64,000 nucleotides of DNA from Neocallimastix lanati (nom. inval.) (taxonomy: Eukaryota; Neocallimastigomycota; Neocallimastigomycetes; Neocallimastigales; Neocallimastigaceae): the NCBI GenBank assembly GCA_016946835.1, contig JACVTC010000148.1, forward strand, positions 192,001-256,000. The letters are read 5' to 3'. Below the pieces are notes generated by a model, which did no database searches, had not been told where the DNA came from, and saw only the letters and a program-made list of their open reading frames with translations. The position numbers were made by a program, and so were the translations under genes. Positions 55,880-64,000 of this stretch are shown here, piece after piece; within the stretch, counting starts at the first letter, position 1, and every line of letters begins with the position of its first letter.

Positions 55880-56530
55880 ATATAAATGATCTTCATCGTT
55901 CTGTTGAAGAGTTAACTGGAAATTTTACAAAAATTTTAACTAAAAAAAGAAATAATTCCAAGTCAAAGTCTAAAAAAATCTTAAGTACGTTGCTCTGAAG
56001 TTATTCATCATCTAATGTCAAAATGACTTTTTTTTTTTTTTTACATGTCATCTCTCAACACTAATTCTTTTTTTTTTTTTTTTTTTTTTTTTACAACTTT
56101 GTGAAAGTTGGAATATTAATGGCTGGAACTCGGGAAAAAAAAGGGAGGGTGTTCTTTATATAAATTCAATATTCAAACCAATATATGAGTTTGCCTCCAT
56201 GAAATCAATAATAGTAAATTTATTTTAAAGGAAAACTCTTCATCACCTGTACTTTCTGGTTACAATTCATTTTTTTTTTTTTTTTAAAGGAATAACAATA
56301 ATCTCCTTGGTATGAGAGTTCTATTTATTGGCTATTCACACATTGTTTTCGTATAATGAAGAACTATCAATTTATCATTATATTATATCAGTAAATTTTT
56401 TTTTTTGTTTAAGAATCAAAAATACTCAATTGGTTAGCATTTACTTCCATTAAAATAGATGACCTTATGGTCTTTTAAAAGCTTTCTCTGAATTTTATCA
56501 ATAGTCTCTGGTTGAGAAATCATATTAATA
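55880..56530 (+). pseudogene. Remnant of a LINE-type element (endonuclease region)
   Basis: The plus strand reads, with frameshifts at poly-T runs, as NDLHRSVEELTGNF (about 55885), then CESWNINGWNSGKK (about 56100), IFKPIYEF, PVLSGYNSF (about 56250), RNNNNLLGMRVLFIGYSH (about 56289) and YIISVNF/VSIYFH (about 56385-56450). The WNINGWNS start, the GxRG-like segment and the IYFP-like strand follow the order of the apurinic-type endonuclease of LINE retrotransposons. Several stops and homopolymer insertions show that it is inactive. Resemblance is from recognition by eye of short motifs only. Confidence 0.45.
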
Positions 56531-57199
56531 ATAATTCAAATTAACAAATATTAAATAATAAAAGAGTTAATTATCAAATTAAATAAAAAAAAAAAAAAAT
56601 AAAATATTTAAATTTTAATAATTTAATTTTATACTTTATTAGAAAAAAAAATTATATATAAAAAAAAAAAAAAAAAAAAAAAAAAACACTATCACTAATG
56701 GTTTTTTATTATTGATATTCATAGGAATCTCTTTTCAAATTTTAAATAATAATTTTTATTAAAGTTGTAAATTTTTTTTCAATAATATTAATACAATATA
56801 TATAATACATATAATATAATACTTTAACTCATATTGATTTTTATTATTATATTTTTTATGTATTAATTTCATCAATTCTAATTTATTTTAAAAATAATTA
56901 AGAATAGGTTTTATGTAATTATAATAAAGAAATATTCCAATAAATTTTTATAAGTTTTAAAATTTAATAACTATTATAATATTATGTTCAAATTATTTAA
57001 CTTTCTTAAAATGATTTGAATGAAGTATTATCAATAATCAATATTTAGTAAAAAAAAAAAAATTAAAAGTTTATTTCTTTTTCTTTATTTTAATATCAAT
57101 TGATAAATATATAAGAAATAATTTTTTTTTTAAAAAAAATTAAATATTAAGATAGATATTTTAAACGACTTTACTATTCTTCTAATTTAATAATGTATT
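56531..57199. other. AT-rich spacer
   Basis: Poly-A runs (56585-56600, 56660-56686) and simple sequence. No gene or element was identified. Confidence 0.6.
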
Positions 57200-58575
57200 A
57201 TATTATTTAGTAAATATTGATGAATTCTTTTAAGAGTTCAAGGCAATTTAAATTTGCTTCAGGTTCCCAAGATATTTCAGATAAGATAATGGATATCCTT
57301 CCATTTTGATAAAATATTGGATTTTTCCATAATGTTTTCTTTTATCTAAGATTTTTTATTTTTCAACTTCGTATTCTTCTTCATCATTAAACAATTATAG
57401 CTGATGGTCCTTGTTTTCTTTCAAAAAATGATCTTCGATGTATGGTTCAAATTCTCGAAACATGTCTGATTGGATGTATCCTATGGTTCATGGATAGTTC
57501 TAACTTAGAGGATACTGGTGAAAATTTTACTTAATCATTTTTTATTGAATCAAGTTTTCTGGGTTTTTAATTTTTTTTTTTTATTTCCATTATTTCAAGT
57601 ATGAATAAATAGTTCACTCATAATTTATTCATGAGTGAATTATTTATTCATACTTTTATTACCTGATTTGAAATTAGGAGGCTCAACAATTTTTATTCTT
57701 TATAAGCTTGTTGTAAAAAAAAAAAAAAAAAAATTTCTTTTTAAGTGTTATTGTTAATTTTTGAAAAAAAGATCTTGAGTGAATTCGTCAGCTCGGAGAA
57801 CATCGGGCATCGGGTATTATTTGGAATGACAGAGGCACGTCTTGAATTGAATCCATAATTTGCATGAAAAAAAAAGGGGAAAAATTTTGTTGATTTTTGA
57901 AACTGCATTTATTGTAGCTAAATTCCGTAAGATATTAAAAAAAAAATTATGCTAGTCAGTGGCTTTAAAGTTAGTATAACGTCTTAAATATTTTTTTTTA
58001 GTAACGGAGTTCACCCTCTTCGTTAAACCAAGTAATCTGGTGGTGGAATGGAGATGTAGGGTTCATAGTAAGGTTAAGGGGAAGAGTAAATAGCGGTTCA
58101 AAAATTTTTTTTGAAGTAAGTTGAGTTCCACAATCAGAAATAATTTCAAAAGGCAAGTCCATGAAAAGCGAAAGATGTTAATCATAAAAGGCAGAAACAG
58201 TATCAGTAGCAGAAGGTACTTCAAGGGAAAGGAATAAAAAAAAGACCCATTTTAGTGAATCGGTTACGAACAACAAAAAATACAAATACAAGTAAAAACC
58301 ATTGGATTCCGGAAAATCAGTAATAAAATCCATTCAAAGAGAATCCAAAAGGTTTAGGAGGAATTTCAAGCTTATTGAGAAGACCATAAGATTTATGTCC
58401 GGAGTCTTTGAAACGAAAATGAGGTTCACAAGAACGAATATGGTTCTTTAAACATCAGAAAGAAGAGAAGAGATAGGGGTTAAGGGATTGTTTTTCTAAT
58501 ACCAAAAATGTTCAGGAGAAGGGATGTCATGGTAAATGTTTAATACGGAAGATCGGCATTTAGGAGGAACATAAA

Positions 58576-58623
<48 letters not shown>

Positions 58624-59604
58624 TAGAAGAAAACTATTGCTAATAGAGAAGTTCTGGAGATTAGAAAAAGAATTAGGTTGCTCAGAGTTGAGAGTAGATT
58701 GTAAGTATCAGAGTAGAATTTATCATCTTTAGAAGCATTAAGAAGTTGATCCTTTAGGGTGGTAACCAGAGAAGTAATGACACAAAAGTTTTTTCAGGTC
58801 GGAAAATAAATAAAGGGTGTATCGCTTAGATGAGGAATCATTACTGCTAAAGGCGTAATCCGGTCGATGGGACAAAGCATCGGGTTTTACCATTAGCAGA
58901 ACCGGAACGATAAACAAAATTTTTTAAAAAAAAAAAAAAAAAAATAAATTCGGAAAGGAATAATGCCAAACGAACAAGTCTTTGAGTCATCTTTTCAGAT
59001 TTTTTTTTCAGATAAAGAAGGTAAACGATGATCTGAAAAAATAGTGAAAGGAATGAAAGTGCCCTTAAGGAGATGCCTGCTAATGTTCAAGAACGAAAAC
59101 GATAGTAAGAAGTTCTTTACTCTTATAAATAGTGTAGTTCTTTTCAGCAGAAGGTAAGGGATTTAGAAAAGAAAGTAACAGGATGAACTTTGTTATCTTT
59201 TGGGAATGTCTTTGTGAAAGGATGGCTCCAATAGCAAAAATTACTGCTATCACTTTCAACTATAAAAGAGAAGTTCACGATTTTGGATTAAGCAAGAACA
59301 GTAGCAGAAGAAAATTTTTGATTTGATATACATCAAAGGCCGATTGAACTTCAGATGAACCAGATTAATATTAACGTTCTTCTTTAATATATTGCTGAGA
59401 AGTTGAGTTAACTGAGCAATTCCTGGATTAAAACGACGAAATAATAATGGATAAAACCAAGTAAAGATTGAAGTTCCTTAACGTTGATTGGAGCAGGCCA
59501 TTGTGGAATGGAAGAAACCTTGTTATGATCCATGAAAATACCTTCAGAAGATGCTCTATGTCCAAGGAAGTCGAGATTGAGGAAACACAAAATTCACACT
59601 TTTA
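57200..59604 (-). mobile_element. Decayed Ty3/gypsy chromovirus (RT, RNase H, integrase, chromodomain)
   Basis: Domains occur in canonical order on the minus strand, broken by many frameshifts and stops. Reverse transcriptase end at 59590-59408: LDFLGHRASSEGIFMDH, PINVKELQSLLGFIHYY. RNase H at about 59330-58900: VESDSSNFCYWSHPF near 59240, HPVTFFSKSL near 59170. Integrase at about 58500-57900: FHGLAF and PFEIISDCGTQL near 58150, NSLKI/VIPNNTRCPMFSELT near 57830. Chromodomain at about 57395-57215: EEYEVEK, ILDKRKHYGKIQYFIKM-EGYPLS. The chromodomain places it in the chromovirus lineage. Upstream parts (Gag, protease, most of RT) are missing, and the RT end abuts a copia Gag fragment at about 59605. 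A 24-bp-arm palindrome (57598-57654) interrupts the linker between integrase and chromodomain. Confidence 0.85.
57598..57654. repeat. Near-perfect palindrome, 24-bp arms
   Basis: Arms 57598-57621 (AGTATGAATAAATAGTTCAC..) and 57631-57654 are reverse complements with one mismatch around a 9-base loop. It lies inside the dead gypsy element between integrase and chromodomain. Confidence 0.85.
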
Positions 59605-60025
59605 CAACTTAGATAATCTCCCTCCCCCAATTATCTTTATATTGAAATACGTTTATATATCTTAAGTTTACAGGGAGTGCTCTGTTAATGATGCAAGCTT
59701 TTATACTGTCGTCAATATCGTGATCAATGCTTTCATATTCCTCTTATGATATTTTGTAAAGTGTCTATAAATATATTTATATCTTGGTCCTCATTTAAAT
59801 TTAAAATTATTTATCATGTCATTTAAAGAATTGTTTTCTTTTCTCCAAACTATTGGTGAGGGATTTCTCTAATGTGGTCCAAATTTGGTGAGTTGTCTTC
59901 CCTTGGCCTTCAACGATTCTTTTTGTTCTCTCACCTAAAGTGTTCAATAAGATCCGTTTTACTATTATGTCTTTCCCTATGTTTAATGGGTATATTCAAT
60001 TTAGTGCTGTACCAACAGTTATCAT
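59605..60025 (-). pseudogene. Ty1/copia Gag fragment (UBN2-like)
   Basis: On the minus strand, frames joined across two or three frameshifts read: LLNTLGERTKRIVEGQ (about 59960), THQIWTTLEKSL, NEDQDINIFIDTLQNII (about 59790-59745), ESIDHDIDDSIKACII and NRALPVNLRYINVFQYK (about 59690-59630). This follows the copia Gag pattern of a W-x-x-L segment, then a region required to bridge the chain, then LPxxY. It ends abruptly where the gypsy reverse transcriptase begins. Confidence 0.65.
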
Positions 60026-60639
60026 TATGAAAAGTAGTGATTATTTATAATTATTAATATGGTAAATATAATAATAAAAACTTAAGATGATAATATTTTT
60101 TTTCCTTATTTTTCCAATCTAATAATGAAAACCTGTTCAAACTATTAATAGAGTAGGCATTGTGAAAATAATTACTTTTTAAAATATAATGGAAAATAAT
60201 TTATTAATAATAATACATATGTGAAAATAACAATATTATATAATTAATCAATATTTAATGTATTAATAGAAGTATAAGAAAACAACTAACAAATAAAATT
60301 CTAGGTTATAACTAATATTGACATTACTATTTAAAAAATAATATAATAAAAAAATAAAGAAGTAACATCTTGAAAAAGGATAATATTGCGTCTACTAAAT
60401 TTTCCTCGAATTTGAAGAAGTTTACAAAGATTCGGTGTATGGCTTAAATATTTATTTTTGAATTCTTTTTAACCTATTTTTATGCTTTCTTTACTATCTT
60501 TTTTAAGAGCTAATCTAATGAACATCCAATTTTAATCCAATATAAATATTATATTTTCCTAAATTCTTACATTTGTAAATTGATTCATATAATTTATTAT
60601 ATGAGTAAAAAATATTAGTAAAGTCGTTGGAATCTCATA
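60026..60639. other. Spacer without recognised content
   Basis: AT-rich with a little more complexity at 60360-60480; no frame resembles a known protein. Confidence 0.5.
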
Positions 60640-61310
60640 TAGAAATTTATTTTTTAATAAGTTTGTACTTTAAATCTTTAACCCTTTGAAAGAAATAAAA
60701 TTTACTTGACATTCTAAATATCGCTTTTCAAATTTCTGTTAACGATGTAATGGAGATATCTTTAGAAATGGAAATTATAGTGTTGATGAACTTTTCAACA
60801 ATATAACCTGGCGAAAAGTTATTCATTACTAAATTCTTTATTTAGGAATATCACATTCATTGTGATCACATATTTTTCGTTTTAAGTTCAAGCCACTTCT
60901 ATCTATCTAACCTAACATATTATTTTGGTAACGAAAGTAATTTATCGGTTGTGGTTTTCTTGCAATAAAATAAGAGTGGTTTATGATGTTGAAACATAGT
61001 CAACAAAATAACCACTTTATATTTTATCCAACATACTTGAATTTACTAAAGCATTATCAACATCTGATGAATATCTATCTCTAGTCCATTAAATAGAGGA
61101 ATCTTTAATCGGGATGATGAACCAGTTTCCAAGGCTACTATCAATTATTTTGTCTTGTAAATCAGCGATATTCATGCTAAAGTCTCTCAAAAAAATAGAT
61201 GGATGATAAGTGTGATTCTGAAGCCATGTGAAAACTTCTGAAAGTGCATATCGGACTTGTAATGAGTGTTTCTTAGTGAGAATATAAAGATTTCTACAGA
61301 ACATTTAGAG
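60640..61310 (-). pseudogene. Probable MuDR/MULE transposase remnant
   Basis: A 71-codon uninterrupted piece (61304-61089) contains LYILTKKHSLQVRYALSEVF and HPSIFLRDFSMNIADLQDKI, resembling the segment around the second catalytic Asp of MULE transposases (..P..I..D.....I). Further along, about 60810-60700 reads VEKFINTIISIS, DISITSLTEI, like the conserved (S)E-x-F-N-x-x-I...PI..L C-terminal region of these enzymes. Between these the frame is broken. Distinct from the better preserved MULE remnant at 41-42 kb. Family assignment is by motif order only. Confidence 0.4.
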
Positions 61311-62720
61311 CGATTCCATAGATTATATGTTGTTAAAGAAACAAAATATAGGAATTATCATCAAAGACTACTTGACATAAGAAATTATAATCAGGATATT
61401 TATATCCTGATTATAATTTAACCTTAGCAACCTTAGGATACTTTGATCCATTTTTTTCTAGAAATAATTTTTTCATATTGAATTAACAAATTTCAAATTG
61501 ACAAAAATAAAAGTAGTATAAACTATAATATTAATAATAATATAATATAAAAGTTAATATATAATGCTAAAAAAAAAAAATTGTCAAGAAAAATTATAAA
61601 TAATTATAATAAAATATTTATATATATATTTTTTTTCTCTTTTTTTTTTTTTATTTTATTTCGTTAAATATTTGAGTAAGTTAAACGTCTCAGTATATTT
61701 TGTTATTTTGAATAGATTTTTTCTTTTTCGTTTAATAAGTTTTTAATTTATGTAATAATTACTGCTAAATAATCATATATATTAATAAAAATGTAAATTT
61801 AAATATATTATTAGCAGGGAAAAACTAAAAAAAGATTCACATCCATTAAATAAAATCTTAAACACAAGCTTTATAACGAATCAATCTCTTATATTTATAA
61901 TATACAATAACCACATATGTTTTAGCAATAATATAAAGAATTATAAATACAAAATAATGCTAAAGTAAAAAATATAATAGATTTATTATAATGATAATAT
62001 ATAGAAACTACATGTTACTATTAATTTTATAACTCCAATCTTAATTAGATATCCAGTTTAAAACAATATAAAATATTAAGTTTAATTTTCTAAAGTCCTA
62101 TATTTTAAAATTTTACTTTTCGTTAAGTCACTTAAAAAGAAAAAATATTAATTACCATCAGAGTTATAAAAATTATAATTAGTATGCCTGATATAGATCA
62201 TTCCTTTATTCCTAAGAAACCTTGAATAATGGTCTCCTCATTGGGATAATATTTTAATAGTAATGTAAAAAAAATAATGTTCAAAATAATAAGCATAAAT
62301 AGATAAATAGATTTTGAATAAAGTTCATGTGCAAAGAACCCCAACATATAAGATTTCCTTTTAAGGAATTCAGTATGAAATTTACTTTTTATTTTTTTAT
62401 TATTGTTAGAATATGCGAAATGTATGAAAAATAAGTTTCAAATGTATTGAAATATATTGTAATATAAATAATGTATAAGCCACAATGTATTAATATAAAA
62501 GCATTTAATTTCGAATAATTAAGTGCTAGTAACTCTTTATCATAAATTATATTAATAAAATTGATATATAAACCCAAATTCATAATTCTTAATAATAATA
62601 ATTGAATTATTAGTATTATTATTATTTTTAACAATCAAGATTATTATATATTAATTATATAATAATAATAATTATTATTGTTTAATATTTATTTATTAAT
62701 AATTAGATATATAACGCAAG
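61311..62720. other. AT-rich spacer
   Basis: No gene was recognised. It contains a short palindrome at 61382-61419, poly-T near 61629-61660 and simple sequence. A minus-strand frame at 62634-62389 includes YDKELLAL, but nothing around it supports a retroelement RNase H. Confidence 0.55.
61382..61419. repeat. Perfect palindrome, 17-bp arms
   Basis: AAATTATAATCAGGATA and its exact reverse complement are separated by four bases (TTTA). It is long enough to form a stable hairpin; function unknown. Confidence 0.85.
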
Positions 62721-62919
62721 TGTTATATAAATGGTTAACAAAGATTTAAAGTACAGATAAAATTACATGTTTTTATATTTAATTGTGGCTTGTTCTAGAT
62801 ACATACTAATTTATATTTTAATTTGTAATTACAATATATTTAATATAATTTAATTTAATATTTTATTAAACTTAAGCTAGACTATAACTTTATATTAATA
62901 AAATTAACATACGTTAACA
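62721..62919 (-). mobile_element. 3' LTR of the Ty1/copia element
   Basis: The 199-bp segment begins TGTTA and ends TAACA in plus orientation (TG...CA with 5-bp terminal inversion). It lies directly beside the polypurine tract TTTGAGGGGGAGTG (minus strand) that overlaps the end of the pol frame, exactly where a copia 3' LTR must start. It has the same length as, and is related to, the solo LTR at 24122-24320. The 5' LTR lies outside the window, so the target duplication cannot be checked; the downstream flank is GCAAG. Confidence 0.75.
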
Positions 62920-64000
62920 CTCCCCCTCAAATTAGATTTTTTAATATTAAAAATCTTATTTGCAAATATACTCATTTTTGTACCATTAACATCTTTAGTG
63001 AGAGCGTCAGCTAACATTTCTTTTGTATCTTTGTATTCTAATTTTACTTTCCTTTTTACTATATTATCTCTATTAAAATGAAATCTAATATCTATGTGTT
63101 TTAACTTTGTATTGATTTCACCATTTTCAATAGTTATTTTACTTGCTAAATTATCTGTGAAAATGGTAATTGTTTTATTATAATTTATTAATTCTTTTAA
63201 AATATTTCTGATCCATAGAATTTTTTTAATATTTTCGGATGTGCTAATGTATTCTGCTTCTGCTGTAGACGTAGCTACACATGTTTGTTTTTTAGAAATC
63301 CAGCATATGGGACTGTTTCCCATAAGTATTATTCCACCAGACGTAGATTTCCTGTCATTTAGATCACCTCCAAAATCGGCATCAGTGTATGCTATTATTT
63401 CCCCTTGTCCATCATATACAATTTTATAATCTTTAGTACTATTTATATATCTGAAAATATTTGTTATTTTATTCCAGTCTGATATTGTGGGTTTTTCTGA
63501 TTTTCTGGCAGCCTTGTTCACGGAGAATGCGATATCTGGCCTTGTGCATTTTGATAGATATATTAAGGAACCTATAGCACTCTTGTAGATTGTTTTATTG
63601 AAAGGTTTATTATTTTCAGAGATAGTGTTGTCTCCTGTGCATGGTGTTTTTCTTTTTCTCATTTCTTTTATATTAAATTTGTCTAATATATTATTTATAA
63701 AACTATTTTGTGATATAATATATTTATTCTTTTGTTTTTCAATTTTTATGCCAAGTATGAATTCGGCTGGTCCACAATTTGATATTTTAAATTTTTCTTT
63801 AATTTTTGTAATTATATTTTGTATTTCTTTGTCTTCACCAGTTATGATCATATCGTCTACATATAAACCTATGATGCATTTGGTTTTATTATTCTTTGAA
63901 TATTTAAATATACACTTTTCAGATTTTATTTGTTTAAATCCATTTTTATTTAAAAATTTTGTAATCGTTTGGTTCCATTGCCTACCGGATTGTTTTAATC
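62904..64000 (-). CDS. Ty1/copia Pol, C-terminal part: reverse transcriptase and RNase H (partial)
   Basis: The minus-strand frame is open from the window edge (64000) to a stop at 62904, over 360 codons with no interruption. At the edge it reads LKQSGRQWNQTI, then GLYVDDMIITG with the catalytic YVDD (about 63865-63850), ISQNSFINNILDKFNI, IGSLIYLSKCTRPDIAFSVN, and RNase H motifs AYTDADFGGDLNDRKSTSGG, SKKQTCVATSTAEAEYIS and LKHIDIRFHFNRDNI, ending KEMLADALTK. These are the diagnostic Ty1/copia motifs in order. The product copies the element's RNA into DNA. Lack of any stop or frameshift contrasts with the other elements nearby and suggests recent activity. The N-terminal parts (Gag, protease, integrase) are outside the window. 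The last codons overlap the polypurine tract and the LTR start. Confidence 0.95.
   Translation of the reverse strand, partial: LKQSGRQWNQTITKFLNKNGFKQIKSEKCIFKYSKNNKTKCIIGLYVDDMIITGEDKEIQNIITKIKEKFKISNCGPAEFILGIKIEKQKNKYIISQNSFINNILDKFNIKEMRKRKTPCTGDNTISENNKPFNKTIYKSAIGSLIYLSKCTRPDIAFSVNKAARKSEKPTISDWNKITNIFRYINSTKDYKIVYDGQGEIIAYTDADFGGDLNDRKSTSGGIILMGNSPICWISKKQTCVATSTAEAEYISTSENIKKILWIRNILKELINYNKTITIFTDNLASKITIENGEINTKLKHIDIRFHFNRDNIVKRKVKLEYKDTKEMLADALTKDVNGTKMSIFANKIFNIKKSNLRGSVNVC

Noticed and set aside
59468-59665. 65-codon plus-strand frame
   Set aside because: Antisense shadow of the gypsy reverse transcriptase segment on the minus strand.
62389-62634. 81-codon minus-strand frame containing YDKELLAL, reminiscent of gypsy RNase H
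   Set aside because: Only eight residues resemble the motif; the flanking residues do not follow the family and the rest is hydrophobic A/T-driven sequence.

Overview
The window looks like nuclear DNA of an anaerobic gut fungus (Neocallimastigomycota). Most of it is extremely A+T-rich, built of homopolymer runs and simple repeats, and holds compact islands of clearly more G+C-rich coding sequence. Genes have short GT...AG introns and A-rich leaders. One secreted enzyme carries cysteine-rich fungal dockerin modules (CBM10 type), which are diagnostic of the extracellular cellulosomes of these fungi. Two intronless genes (a MATE transporter and an NADP-type secondary alcohol dehydrogenase) closely resemble proteins of anaerobic Firmicutes, which fits the frequent bacterial gene transfer known for this phylum. 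No tRNA, rRNA, CRISPR or prokaryotic operon was seen.

Layout. 1-12 kb: a spliced dockerin / ricin-type lectin / CE1 esterase gene (3214-5151) and a MATE transporter (9330-10706). 12-23 kb: two nearly identical five-exon receptor genes in direct repeat (A, 12164-15208; B, 19969-23069). 24-37 kb: a solo copia LTR, an Asn-rich zinc-finger protein (minus strand), the alcohol dehydrogenase (minus strand), a 2.7-kb TAAAA satellite with a regularly recurring 31-35 bp insert, and a DUF1295 / steroid-reductase-like membrane protein (minus strand). 37.8-42.1 kb: a long inverted repeat with about 0.9-1 kb arms carrying a broken copy of part of the DUF1295 gene, a MITE beside it, and a decayed MULE transposase. 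46-54 kb: two more receptors of the same architecture (C, 45945-49145; D, 52052-54295). 55.9-64 kb: mobile-element remnants (LINE endonuclease, Ty3/gypsy chromovirus, Ty1/copia Gag, MULE-like), ending in an intact-looking Ty1/copia reverse transcriptase/RNase H with its 3' LTR.

The most striking content is the family of four receptors. Each has an N-terminal signal, an ectodomain resembling a bacterial ABC-transporter solute-binding protein (type 2 periplasmic fold), a seven-helix class C (GABA-B-like) GPCR core and a variable cytoplasmic tail. The inference is that they sense sugars or other small molecules released during plant-fibre breakdown. With the dockerin esterase, the transporter and the fermentative dehydrogenase they fit a fibre-degrading anaerobic lifestyle, but no pathway linkage among these genes is demonstrated here.
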